Shown piece by piece: positions 12,528-23,290 of a stretch of DNA of 64,000 bases. The stretch is from Mycteria americana (lineage: Eukaryota > Chordata > Aves > Ciconiiformes > Ciconiidae). The notes under the pieces are model-generated. The model searched no databases, was not told the origin of the DNA, and saw only the letters and a program-made list of their open reading frames with translations. Each line of letters begins with the position of its first letter. Position 1 is the stretch's first letter. The position numbers were made by a program, and so were the translations under genes. The DNA lies in contig NC_134370.1 in the NCBI RefSeq assembly GCF_035582795.1, positions 47,417,501 through 47,481,500 of the forward strand, read 5' to 3'.

Positions 12528-12790
12528 GGCGGCGGGATGCGGTCGGGATGCGGCCGGCTGGGATGCCGGGACTGATGTCAGCGTCATGCGGGGACGAGGC
12601 CCGCCCTAACGCTCCCCACGCTCCCCGTCCTCCAGGGATGCTCGGTTTCAGGGCGGCATCGCCCAGGCGGCTCGACCCCTCCCTGAATCGGGTGCGGGGC
12701 TTTGCACCCCCAAAAGGGGTCCCCAGCCCTGTACTCTCACACATCCGCACAGGTTTGGGTGCTAGTCAGCGGTAAAATGGGCGTAATCTG
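12528..12790 (-). promoter_or_regulatory. AP3B2: AP3B2 5' UTR/promoter region (inferred)
   Basis: GC- and CpG-rich sequence immediately upstream of the AP3B2 ATG. It contains an upstream in-frame ATG at 12,585-12,587 and a CRE-like TGACGC within it. No TATA box is evident. GC content falls abruptly at about 12,775 into AT-rich simple sequence, so the usable promoter is probably confined to this ~250-bp island. Position is inferred from the gene start only. Confidence 0.45.
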
Positions 12791-13570
12791 GGACATTATT
12801 ATTAGTAGTAGTGTTTGGGATGTGACTATATAGTATCTATCATATAGCTCATATAGCATACATCATGATAGATTGTATAATTATACGTATTTACATTATA
12901 TTATATTATATCATCATATCACATTATATAATATAATATCACATATTATATTGCATTATATTATATTATTTTATACATAATACATTAGATAGTATACATT
13001 ATTACTAGAATTATATACTATATATTATATGCTACATCTTATATACTATATACCATATATTACGTGTTATATATTACATTACATTATATTATATTGTATT
13101 ACTGAGTATATGAATTCTATTATATATATTCTATATTCTATCATACTATATTATACATAGTCCATAATCCATTCTACATTCTACATTCTGTTATATGTTA
13201 TGTTATGTTATATATGTAATATATTATACCACATTATATTATATTGCAGACTATATTAATTCTATTCTATTCTATTCTATATTCTATATTCTACATTCTA
13301 CATTCTATATTCTCTATTCTATATTCTATCATATTACATTATATATTATGTTATACATTATATAGTATATATGACATATGATGTATGATATATATGATAT
13401 ATATGATATGTATTGTATTAGAGTATATTATTTGTTCTTATTATAGATATCACTATAGTTGTTGTTGTTGTTATTATTATTATTATTGTTATTATTGTTA
13501 TTATTATTATTCACAGGTAACTATTGATATAGGCAGATATTTCAGTTCTTCTTCTTCTTCTTCTTCGCAG
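12790..13570. repeat. AT-rich simple-sequence tract
   Basis: Nearly pure A/T with ATTATATTAT, ATATCATATC and TTCTATTCTA-type words, then (GTT)n/(ATT)n at ~13,457-13,511 and (TTC)n at ~13,548-13,566. It separates AP3B2 from the PLAAT-like pair. No gene is seen. Apparent ORFs are low-complexity. Confidence 0.9.
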
Positions 13571-13789
13571 CTAACAAGCCCAGAGAGGCTGGTTGCCAGC
13601 CAGGCAGCTCTCTCACCCCATCACACAGGAGTGAGCCAGTGAGGGAAAAAGGGCACATTTCAGGTAGCAAAATTTAATAAAGCATCTAATTAATGCACAG
13701 CAATTAAGCTCCAGCAAGAGGAAAGCAACCCCTGGCCCCCTGCCCTTCCTGCCCTGTGCAGATGGGTCCCCCACCAGTGCTGGCAGCTG

Positions 13790-14430
13790 GAGTCCAGCCC
13801 TCCTGGGGACCCCAGCCCCCTTTGGAGACCCCCAGCCCTGTTTGGGGACCCCGCAGGGATCCCAAGAACCCCAGTCCTGTTTGGGGACCCCAGGGTCTCG
13901 GGATATCCTCCTTTCCAGGGACCCCACAGTGCTCCTGGGGATCCTGGCCCTACTTGGGACCCAGACCTCCTTGGTGACCCCACAGCTCTCCTGGAGACCC
14001 CAGCCGTGTTTGGGGAACCAGCCCTCCCTTGGACCCCAGAGCCCTCCTGGGGACCCAGCCATCCTGGGGATCCCAGCCCTCCTCAGGACCCCACAGTCCT
14101 CCTAGGGACTCAATTCTTCTTGGGACACCACAGTCCTCTGATGGACTCCCAACCCCCTGGGGACCCAGCCCTCTTTGGGGAGCCAGTCCCTCCTGGGGAC
14201 CCCACAGCCCTGCCAGTTACCCCAGCCCTCTTGGGGACTGCAGCCCTCCTGAAGACTCCAGCCTTCCTAAGGACCCAGTCCTCCTGGGGACCCCAACTCC
14301 TCTGGACACCCCAGCCCTCTTGGGGACCTTGCATCCCTCCCAGGGACTGCACCCCTCCTGGAGACACCAGCCCTGTTGGGGCCCCCACAGCCCTCCCAGG
14401 CACCCGACAGCCCTGCCGGGGAGGGCTGAC
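13790..14430. repeat. Minisatellite 3' of the left PLAAT-like copy
   Basis: Degenerate repeats around CCCTCCTGGGGACCCCAG, unit about 18-30 bp. On the minus strand the frame of the left PLAAT-like copy stays open far into this array (to 14,110), so any read-through product would carry a repeat-encoded tail. Between 13,600 and 13,790 an ATTAAA on the minus strand at about 13,671 is the only candidate poly(A) signal. Confidence 0.82.
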
Positions 14431-14664
14431 ACCAGGGATGCTCACGGGCCCACCACCACAGCTGCCACCTTCATTTTGGATTTCCACCTGCAAGAGAAAG
14501 CTATCCATGCATGGGGGCTTGGCTGTCCCCACTGCTGTCCCCACCGCAGTCCCCACTGCCCATGGGCCAGCCCCAGGGGGAATCGGGTCAGGATGCAAAT
14601 GCAGGGCTGGCTGTGGGTGCAGGAGTTGTCCCACCACAGCTGTGACACCCAGCTCCATGCTCAC

Positions 14665-15325
14665 CAGATGCATGTAGAAGTCCACCAAGCCCAGCAGGTA
14701 GAGGGCAAAGTGGATGCAGTTTTTGCCCAGCTGATAGTTGGCTTCACTGTTCATTGCCTCCCTGACTTTCCTACGGAAGTCATTGAAGTTGATCCTGCCT
14801 TTTTTCCACTAAATCTTGCATTTCCCCCTCTCCCTTTTCATGGCTCTGAAGCCTTCCTTGCTGATCTGACCACTGTTCTGCCAGCTTGTGTCTGGAAAAC
14901 CAAGAGCCACCCATCGCCCTGGCCCAGCCACCATGCTGCCAGCTGCCTTTTGGCCACTGCCACATCCCAAACAGGAGCAGGGGGTTGGGCATTTACTCTG
15001 GAAGTGTATGACCTCCCTGTCCCCACAGCAGACGGCTGCGTGTTTGAAGCTGCTGCTGAGGAGGTTAGACCTGATGTCCAAGGGGAAGAGCAAGATTTCC
15101 CTGAGCTGCAACTTGGTCTCTGACACCTCCTCAAAGACCTCCCTGCACCCGGGGATGCTCTTGAACAGCAGAAAGTTGATCGCCTTATTCTCCCTCTGCT
15201 AACCATGTTGGGGAGGGAAGATAAGGAGGCAGCAGAATTGGCCCCATCACCCCCCAACACCCCCCAAGCCCCCACACTGCCAGTGGAGGTCTTGCCAAGC
15301 TCCTACTTACTGAGCTGCTCGACAT
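14665..15325 (-). pseudogene. PLAAT/HRASLS-like LRAT-fold gene, left copy, with premature stop
   Basis: Exon fragments on the minus strand: micro-exon 15325-15311 (CAG|ATG..., MSSSS), 15195-14997, and 14891-14665. A possible fourth exon starts at 14,487. The second exon holds FKHAAVCCGDREVIHF, with two histidines 12 residues apart as in the LRAT/PLAAT catalytic triad. The third has KNCIHFALYLLGL, the NC-x-HF cysteine motif. An in-frame TAG at 14,811-14,809 lies between them, aligning inside the RRKGG region of the right copy, so the cysteine (14,718-14,716) is not reached. The copy also lacks the P-G-D motif before the first histidine. The 105-bp intron is itself open in frame. It is probably a pseudogene or a copy with a polymorphic stop. 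A sequencing error cannot be excluded. Alternative splicing around the TAG would need a change of phase. Confidence 0.7.
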
Positions 15326-16236
15326 CTGCGAGGAGAGAGGAACAGAAATGGGGCATCAGCGCCATGCCCGTGCCTTCTTGCCCATGAATGGAGGGCAGGG
15401 TCCCACCCTGCCATCACATCCTGCCCGTGATGGCTCCTGCCAGCCGCAAGGGCTTGGCTTGGGCAAAAATCACCCGTCCTTCCCAACTCCTTCGAGCTGG
15501 AGACATCCTGGGACAAGCACCAGTCATTGTGTCCCCCCGCGGTCCCAGAGTGACAGTGGCGTGGGCAGCTGCCTGCAATGGGGTACAGAGATGGGAGCAT
15601 CCTTACGAGGCTACTACTGCTCATTAGCAGTGATGTCCCTAGGACAGAGCTGGTGACAGAGCCAGGCTGCTGGCACCTCCACCAAGGGCTGTGGGAAAGG
15701 CAGCTGGGATGGGTGGGTCAGCAGGCACGAGGGCCAAACCTGACCTCACATGCTTCCTGATGTACGTGAGAGGGGGAGAAAAGCTGAAAGCAAAACCAAA
15801 AAGCAGTACAAAGTCCAGAAAACCCCTGGATGGGATTTTCCACCTCTTAAAGCTTGGCTTAATTTGCTAATTCCACCTGAAAGTTAAGTTTAGGAATGGA
15901 GGGAGGCGACATGGGAGGTCCTGGAAACACTCTTGAGTCAGAGGAGCTGCAGGACATCTCCAAAAGTGCGTGCCATGCAGTGACCTCCCACCCACCTCCG
16001 AGAGACCTTCCTCCAGCCCTAGCCTGATCAGGCACCCAGCTTCTCATTTTTGCTCCCTTCTCCTTAGAAGCCACAGGGACATTTCCCCTGTGTGGGGAAC
16101 TAAACTTCCCCTCTGGTGGGAGCAAAGCCTCCCAGAAACTCTCCCGTGAGTGTGGGAACTGCAAGACTCCCCAAAAGAAAGCCTGGAGAGAGACCTGAAG
16201 CAGCTCTAAATAATCCCAGTGGAGGAACATGTTCAC
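15326..16236. other. Intergenic, no gene recognised
   Basis: Unique-looking sequence between the left PLAAT-like copy and a CR1 remnant. A 5' UTR exon of the left copy could lie here but no homologue of exons 1-2 of the right copy was found. Confidence 0.5.
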
Positions 16237-17260
16237 AGGATCACAGAACGGTTGAGGTTGGAGGCACTTCTGGAGGTCATCTGGTCCAACCTTAACCTGG
16301 ACCTCCTTGCCCGGGACTATGTCCAGATGACGTTTGAATACCTCCAAGGATGGAAGCTCGAGAACATCCCTGGGTGACCTGTGCCAGGGGTCCGTCACCC
16401 TCATAGTGAAAGAACTCTTTCCTGATGTTCAGAGGAAACCTCCTGTGTTTCCGTTCATGTCCATTTCCTCTGGTCCTGGCACTAGACACCACTGAGAAGA
16501 GCCTGGCTCCATCTTCTTTACTCCCCCCATCAGGTGTTGATGCACACTGATAAGATCCCCCTGAGCCTTTTCTTCTCTGGGCTGAACAGCCTCAGCTCTC
16601 TCAGCTTCTCTTCATACGAGAGATGCTCCAGACCCTTGGTGGGTCCTCCAGTATGTCCCTGTCTCTCTTGTACTGAGGAGCCTGGCACAGGACCCAGCAC
16701 TCCAGGGGTGGCCTCACCAGTGCTGAGCAGAGGGCAAGGATCACCACCCTAGACCTGCTGGTAATGTTCCTCCTAATGCAGCCCAGGATGCTGTTGGCCT
16801 TCACTGTGCCCCAATGACTCATTGCTGGTCAACTTGGTGTTCCCCAGGACCGTCACAGCCTTTTCTGCCAAGCTGCTTTCCAGCTGGTCGCCCCCCCAGC
16901 ATGTGTTGGTGCCTGGGCTTGTTCCTCCCCAGGCGCAGGACTTTGCACCTTCTCCTTGTTGGACTTCATGAGGTTTCTGTTGTCTAATTTCTCCAGCCTG
17001 TCCAGGTCCCTCTGGGTGCCAGCATGACACACTGGTGCATCAGCCATCCCTCCCAGTTTGGTGTCAGCAGCAAATTCACTGAGGGTATGCTCTTCCCTGT
17101 CAACAGGACCAGTAATGAAGATGTTGACCAGGACTGGACCCAGTATTGACCCCTGGGGTATGCCACCAGTGACTGGCCTCCAACCAGACCTGGTCCAGCC
17201 GTTTGGCCAGTTTTCAACCCAGCAGCCCAGGGACTTATTTATTTTGATGCTCAAAACCAA
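16237..17260 (-). mobile_element. Degenerate 5'-truncated CR1 LINE
   Basis: The minus strand reads out CR1 reverse-transcriptase fragments (GGIPQGSILGPVLVNIF, FAADTKLGG, LDRLEKLDNRNLMKSNKEK) in shifting frames, then the CR1 3' part ending near GGTTGGACCAGATGACC and an AGAACGGTTGAGG-type terminus at about 16,240. Frameshifts and stops show it is an old dead copy. It lies between the two PLAAT-like genes, downstream of the right one. Confidence 0.85.
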
Positions 17261-17421
17261 ATCTATTTGTCTCAGGAGGCCACGGGGAGCAAAGAGTGGC
17301 TGTTCCCTTCAAGATGTGCCAAGGTGGGACATTGCTCGCCAGCAGCTTCTGGAAAAAGGAAAGCAAAAGCAAAAACCCAACACAAATAAAACAGGATTGG
17401 CACAGGCTCTTCGTGCAACCG

Positions 17422-17427
17422 TTTATT
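17422..17427 (-). terminator. AATAAA poly(A) signal of right PLAAT-like gene
   Basis: Canonical AATAAA on the minus strand, ~100 bases past the proposed stop at 17,526. If the last intron is retained, the frame instead ends at a TAA that overlaps this signal. Confidence 0.7.
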
Positions 17428-17525
17428 GCCATGCAAGAGGGATGCCAAAGCCACCAGCGCAATGCTGGTCCCGCGGGGAAGGATGCCCCAGCCCTGCGCA
17501 TCCCCTGGGCGCATCGCTGCCTCCA

Positions 17526-20141
17526 TCACTGCAGCGCTGGGGACACCTGGGAGAGAAGATGGGCTGTGGTGATGCTTGGCCAGGGTGGGCGTCATGGTCC
17601 CCTGGGGTGGTGGCGAGTACTGTGGCGGTGGCACCCACCATGACGCCGGTGAGCTGGCTCAGCCCCAGCAGAGTGAGGGCGAAGTGGACGCAGTTGCAAG
17701 TGACAGCATTGTACTCCACCACCTGCTCCATGGCCGCCCGAATCCGCTGCTGCAGGGCAGCCACATCCAGCCCTCCCTTCCTACGCAGCACCTTGGCTGG
17801 GCCCCGTGTCCGCAGGAGGTGGCTCTTGCCATGCTTGGCCACGATTCCCAATGGGGACATCCCTGAGCTGCCTGTGGGGTGAAGGGGATGCTGCACCCCG
17901 TGTCCCTTCCAGGGGGACGTCCCCATGACATGACCACCTCCTGGGGCTCACCTTCCAGGTGGATGATCTCCCCATCACCGCAGTAGACACCGGCATGGGC
18001 GCCCCACCAGCTGGGGCCCCCCGAGACCAGCGGGAAGAGGAAGAGGTCCCCGGGCTGGGGCTCGGCCACCCCATCGGGGACCACGTCAAAGTGCTGGCCC
18101 AGCAGTCCCTCGCAGAGGAAGAACGCCGCCGTGCTTACCGCCCCAGCCACTGCCTGGGGACCCGTCCATATTTCAGGGCCACCGGTGGCCCGGGGACAGT
18201 GGCAGCACCACCGACCCGCTGGCTCACCCCCCATCCCTGGTGGCTTGGGCACAGCTTGGGTCTCCATGGGTGGGGAAACCCTCCAAGAAGGGTCCATCTC
18301 CTGTAGGTGCTGAGCACCCATGGGTGCTGAGGAAAAGGCAGGGCGTGCCCAATTTGGCCCTGTTGTGCTGGGAGTGAGATGGGTAGTGCAGGGTACGTGG
18401 TGCTGGCACTTACCTGCCTGGAGCTGCTCACCTGGAGGGACAAACACCTGGCATCAGCCCCGTTGCGCTGGGGAGATGGGACCCAGGGCACCAGTGTCAT
18501 GGCATAGCCCCTGCCCAGACTGCTGCCATCCTCCTGCCTGAGCCCCTGGCCAGGGTCCCTGTTCCAGCACCCCCAAACCTGTCGCACCCAGGAGCGCAGC
18601 CAGCGCCGGGGCTGGAGCAATGGCCCGTCCAGGGCTTGCAGGGTCTGCAGCAGTGTGCTCACCTGTGGGGAGAGGGGGCAGAGCAAGCCTGGAATCCATC
18701 CCCTGCTGACACCCATCCCTGGCTGGCACCCATACCCTGCTAGCACCAATCCACTGCTAGCACCCACCCCTACTGGCACCCACCCCTGCTTGCACCCACC
18801 CTTGCCAGCACACAGTCCTGCTGGCACCCGCCTCTGCTAGCACCCATCCCCTGCTGGCACCCACCCCTGCTGGCACCCACCTCTGCTGGCACCCATCCCC
18901 TGCTGGCACCCACCCCTGCTGGCACCCACCCCTGCTGGCACCCACCCTTGCTAGCACCCACCCCTGCTAGCACCCACCCCTGCTAGCACCCATCCCTGCT
19001 GGCACCCACCCTTGCCATCACCCAGCCCTGCTAGCACCCACCCCTGCTGGCACCCACCCCTGCTGGCACCCATCCCTGCTGGCACCCACCCCTGCTAGCA
19101 CCCACCCCTGCTAGCACCCACCCTTGCTAGCACCCACCTCTGCTGGCACCCACCCCTGCTAGCACCCACCCCTGCTGGCACCCACCCTTGCCATCACCCA
19201 GCCCTGCTAGCACCCACCCCTGCTGGCACCCACCCCTGCTGGCACCCACCCCTGCTAGCACCCACCCCTGCTGGCACCCACCCTTGCTAGCACCCACCCC
19301 TGCTAGCACCCACCCCTGCTGGCACCCACCCTTGCCATCACCCAGCCCTGCTAGCACCCACCCCTGCTGGCACCCACCCCTGCTGGCACCCACCCCTGCT
19401 AGCACCCACCCCTGCTGGCACCCACCCTTGCTAGCACCCACCCCTGCTAGCACCCACCCCTGCTGGCACCCACCCTTGCCATCACCCAGCCCTGCTAGCA
19501 CCCACCCCTGCTGGCACCCACCCCTGCTGGCACCCATCCCTGCTGGCACCCACCCCTGCTAGCACCCACCCCTGCTAGCACCCACCCTTGCTAGCACCCA
19601 CCCCTGCTGGCACCCACCCTTGCTAGCACCCACCCCTGCTGGCACCCACCCCTGCTGGCACCCACCCTTGCTAGCACCCACCCCTGCTAGCACCCACCCC
19701 TGCTGGCACCCACCCTTGCCATCACCCAGCCCTGCTAGCACCCACCCCTGCTGGCACCCACCCCTGCTGGCACCCATCCCCTGCTGGCACCCACCCCTGC
19801 TAGCACCCACCCCTGCTGGCACCCACCCCTGCTGGCACCCACCCTTGCTAGCACCCACCCCTGCTAGCACCCACCCTTGCTGGCACCCACCCTTGCCATC
19901 ACCCAGCCCTGCTAGCACCCACCCCTGCTGGCACCCACCCCTGCTGGCACCCACCCTTGCCAGCACCCATCACCAGCCCACAGCAGCCTCCCAGGACCCC
20001 CTGCACCCCCCCCGACTCAGCATCGGGCAGGTCCCAGCTGTGGGGTCTGTGGGTGCCAGGTGTCACAGCAGAGGGGGCGGACTGCCTGGGTGCAGGTACC
20101 CTCCCTGCCGGCTCCCCCTTTACCTGGGCGAGGAGGTTCAT
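17526..20141 (-). CDS. PLAAT/HRASLS-like phospholipase A/acyltransferase, right copy
   Basis: Five to six exons on the minus strand: 20141-20124 (ATG, MNLLAQ), 18662-18579, micro-exon 18431-18414 (VSSSRQ), 18153-17952, 17871-17639, 17546-17526 (VSPALQ stop). The product is about 191 residues, in the PLAAT size range. Exon 4 has EPQPGDLFLFP, then AHAGVYCGDGEIIHLE with His93 and His105. Exon 5 has NCVHF with Cys168. This is the His-His-Cys triad of the LRAT/NlpC-P60 fold, seen in enzymes that move acyl chains between phospholipids and amines at membranes. A hydrophobic stretch follows the cysteine, as in the family's membrane anchor. If the last intron is not removed, the protein extends to a stop at 17,423. 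The first exon opens directly after an acceptor, so a 5' UTR exon lies upstream. The exact family member cannot be named. Confidence 0.8.
18690..19975. repeat. 16-bp minisatellite with higher-order structure, in PLAAT-like intron 1
   Basis: About 80 copies of the 16-bp unit CTGGCACCCACCCCTG, with CTAGC and TTGC variants. The variant CTTGCCATCACCCAGCCC recurs at 19,011, 19,187, 19,331, 19,475, 19,715 and 19,892. Spacings of 176, 144, 144, 240 and 177 are multiples of 16 (within one base), so blocks of 9, 11 and 15 units were duplicated as groups. Long ORFs on both strands across it follow from the repeat. Confidence 0.95.
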
Positions 20142-21039
20142 CTGCAAGGAGAAAACACGATGTCCAGAGAGCTGGAGACAAGGGGCTGTGCCCAGCCCCA
20201 CCTTGGGGACCTCTCTGTCCCCAAACAGTTGTGGTGCCACGTCGCCCTACCAAAACCCAAGCTGCAGCCTCAGGCACCATGCCAGCCCTGGCACTCTGCC
20301 CACTGCATGTGCCCTGCTCCCTTGCCTTGGGGATGCCTCCGAGATCCCCTCGCTCCGCCATGGTCCCCAAGCAGCTGCTGCTCCAAAGATGGCCGCTGGA
20401 CTGGACCTCAACCCGCCCCAGTGAGCACTGTGATGGGTCTTGGCACCCGCACATGGCTCCACCGGTGCCCAGGAATGTGCCCAGACCACACTGACCGGCC
20501 CCACCATGGCACCAAGCCCATCCTGCGGGGCCAGTCCCAGGAGGACAAACCCAATCTGCTGTGACATTTCATCAACGAACCCCTTGGGTGACCCCAAAGG
20601 AGTCACAAACAGCCCTGTGGCCACGATACACTGATAGCCAGTGGCCACCAGACTGGTGCCAAAACACCTCTTGGTGCCAAAATGCCTCTTGCCCTGAAGG
20701 CAGCCCAAGGCCATCAGCCTGTTCCCAGCCCTGTGTTCCTGGGGTGGTGCGTGCCCAGGGTCAGCTGCAGAGCCACATTAAACTTTAATCCTTGCGCTGG
20801 AGGGTCATTGAAGGCTTTGGCAGGGCTTGGGGCGGATGATGTTGGAGCTGTCACCCTCTGTCATCGGACAACCTCCACAGCATCATTTATCATGGAGTCT
20901 CCAATAAACAAGAGCTAATTACAGCTGAAATCGGAGCCTGGCCTGGACATGGCTCAGTGCCAGGCAGCCGCGTTAACCCTTCCCAGCCACCTCCAGTCCC
21001 ACAGCCATCTTGTACCCTCCCAGAACTTTGTGCCTTCTT
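20142..21039. other. Upstream of right PLAAT-like gene; small AT-rich site cluster
   Basis: No gene is seen. Most is GC-rich unique sequence. 20,776-20,935 stands out with TTTAATCC (CRX-like), AATAAACAA (forkhead-like) and GAGCTAATTACAG (homeodomain-like) within 160 bp, suggesting a regulatory element of unknown target. Confidence 0.35.
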
Positions 21040-21660
21040 TGGGTTGCTCTTGTCCTCTCCTGATCCCCACCGTCCTCTCCTGGTCCCCGTTGTCCCGTCC
21101 TGATGTACCTTCCAGTTCTCAGCACCCCCTTCTGGTCCCTAGTGTCCCCTCCTAGTCTCCATCATCCCCTCCTGGTCCCCTGCCATCACCTCCTGCTCTC
21201 CACCATCCATCATTGTCTCCTGGTCAGCATCAAAATATCCAGGTTCCCATTGTCCCTTCCTGATCCTCATCATCCCCTCCCAGTCCCCATCACCTCCTCC
21301 TGGTCCCAACCATCTCCTCCTGGTCTCCACCATCTCCTCCTGGTCAGCACCATCTCCTCTTGGTCAGCACCATCTCCTCTTGGTCCCCTTCATCTCCTCC
21401 TGGTTCCCAATCATTCTGTCCTGGTCTCCACCATCTCCTCCTGTTCTCCATCACCCCCTCCTGATCCTTGTTTCCCCCTCCTAGTCCTTGTCATCTCCCC
21501 TTCATCCCATTGTCTCCTCCTGGTCCTCATCATCCCCTCCTGGTCCCCACCATCTTCCCTCGGTCCCCAACATCTCCTCCTGATTCCCATCATCTTCTCT
21601 TGGTCCCCACCATCTCCCTTTGGTCCCCATTGTCTCCTCCTGGTCCCCACCACCCTGTGC
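21040..21660. repeat. Pyrimidine-rich minisatellite
   Basis: Degenerate ~18-21-bp units of TCCTCCTGGTCCCCATCATC, strongly C/T on the plus strand. Plus-strand ORF 21,103-21,852 is a repeat artefact. Confidence 0.88.
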
Positions 21661-21769
21661 CATCACTGGCAGGAGCAGGGCTGCCAGGACAGAGTTGCCT
21701 TCCTGGGTCACCTGATGTCCCCAGCTGAGCTGTCCCCTGGCCAGGGTGCATCCACCAGCTCCCCACAGC

Positions 21770-21970
21770 CAGTGGGATTAGGGTGGCTGGAGCCTTGGGG
21801 CTGCTCCCGACCACAGGTTTCAAGCCCGTTGCCAGCATCTTTGGGTAATTAGTAAATTAGTAATTAAATGCTCTCTGCCTGCTGTGGGGGGAAGGGGGAC
21901 AGATCCCAAGGTTTTAGGCTGGGTAATCCCATGGCATCTGCCCCAGCGTCTGTCACTGAGCTGAGTCACG
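21770..21970 (+). promoter_or_regulatory. CRX-like/MAF-like motif group 1 upstream of NR2E3
   Basis: GGATTA at 21,775-21,780 and TAATCC at 21,924-21,929 match the CRX/OTX core. GCTGAGTCA at 21,960-21,968 is most of a MAF recognition element (10 of 13 positions). CRX with a large MAF protein drives photoreceptor genes, which suits a position ~3.6 kb before the NR2E3 zinc-finger exon. Short motifs can occur by chance, so function is inferred. Confidence 0.4.
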
Positions 21971-22251
21971 ACCCCGCCACGGGCTTTAATGTTTGCTCCT
22001 TCACCCCCACCCCGCTGCTCGCAGCCCCTTGGCTGTGGCGTCAGGCCTGCTCAAGGCTCTCCCTGAAAACGGGCTGGGTCGAGGCCCCCTGGGTGCCTGG
22101 GTTGGGTGCTCATGGGGTGCTAAGCCCTGGGAGGGGGATAGGGTGCTGCTCCATGGGGACCCCACCCTGGGGACAGCACCCAGCTGGGTGTAATGGAGAA
22201 ACAGGGTGAGAAACCATATTTTTGTAATTATTGGCTTTCCTGGGCGTGCTG

Positions 22252-22330
22252 ATGATTGGCCTGCAGCAGATGGTTGGCCTGGCTAATCCCCCTCCCAAAT
22301 CCCTGCTCCGGAGCTGGCTTTTACCTGACG
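22252..22330 (+). CDS. Candidate NR2E3 first coding exon (weak)
   Basis: ATG at 22,252 (and 22,270) opens a frame ending PKSLLRSWLLPDG at a good donor, GACG|GTGAGG, in phase 1, the phase required by the acceptor at 25,571. It shows no convincing similarity to the mammalian N-terminus, and a second phase-1 option exists (ATG 22,193, donor after 22,205). Exon 1 therefore remains unresolved. Confidence 0.22.
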
Positions 22331-22370
22331 GTGAGGAGGGGACCAGCAAATTAGCCGACTCAGCATGTAT
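22280..22370 (+). promoter_or_regulatory. CRX-like/MAF-like motif group 2 upstream of NR2E3
   Basis: TAATCC at 22,284-22,289 followed by GCCGACTCAGCA at 22,354-22,365 (11 of 13 positions of a MAF element including the preceding base). It repeats the order and rough spacing of group 1, ~360 bp upstream. It overlaps a candidate NR2E3 first exon, so one of the two readings may be wrong. Confidence 0.4.
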
Positions 22371-22734
22371 CACCATGCTGGCAGCTCCTCAGTGTTCCCC
22401 AGCACCGGGCACCTGGGTCCCCACATCACCGATGGGTGGGCTGGCACCCTGGGGTGCGGGTGCTCCCGGTGCCCCCGGATTGGGCACCAGGGGTTGTTTC
22501 ACCCATGGGTGAAGCTCTGCTGAAGGCACCTAAGCTGTGGACAAGGGACGGGCAGGGCGAGGTGACAGCTTGCTCCTGCCGCATTAGCCCCACGTCATAA
22601 TTCTGCCGAGGGAGGAGGGCGGCCGCTGCTGCAGATGGTGGCTGTCAAGAGATCTGGGTCAGGGCGGGAGCCCGCTGCAGGATGGGGGGCTGCAGGGTGG
22701 GATGGGGCACCTCAGGGGGACAGGAGGTCCAGGG

Positions 22735-23290
22735 GGCAGAGGGCTGCTGCAGGCAAGGATGGAGCAATGCTGCAGGCAGATGTGGTGGAGCAATGCTGCA
22801 GGCAGGATGGAGCCATGCTGCAGGCAGGGGTGGCTGGAGCAGTGCTGCAGGCAGAGGTGATGGAACAATGCTGCAGGCATGGGGTGATGGAGCCATGCAG
22901 CAGGCAGGATAATGGAGGAATGCTGCAGGCAGGGGAGGTTGAACAATGCTGCAGGCAAGGATGATGGAGCTGTGCTACAGGCAGGATGGTAGAGATATGC
23001 TGCAGGCAGGGGAGGTTGGAGCAATGCTGCAGGCAAGGATGATGGAGCCATGCTGCAGGCAGTGGGGATGGACTGATGCTGCAGGCAGGGGGAACATGGA
23101 GCAATGTTGCAGGCAGCAGGGATGGAGCTATGTTGCAAGCAGGGGAGGATAGAGCAATGCTGCAGGCAGGGGGATGGAAGGAGATTGTAGGCAGGATGAT
23201 GGAGCAATGCTGCAGGCAGCAGGGATGGAGGCATGATGCAGGCAGTGGGGATGGAGCCACACAGCAGGCAGGATGATGGCGCCATGCAGC
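22735..23290. repeat. ~23-30-bp minisatellite
   Basis: Repeats of GATGGAGCAATGCTGCAGGC with variable AGG/GTTG insertions, upstream of or inside NR2E3 intron 1. Both strands give spurious ORFs. Confidence 0.88.

Noticed and set aside
12585-12587. Upstream in-frame ATG as AP3B2 start
   Set aside because: The 20 extra codons have no counterpart in the remembered human protein, whose N-terminus aligns from 12,527.
18690-19975. Regular short repeats resembling a CRISPR array, and long ORFs on both strands
   Set aside because: Units are contiguous with no unique spacers, the DNA is vertebrate, and the frames stay open only because the 16-bp unit lacks stops.
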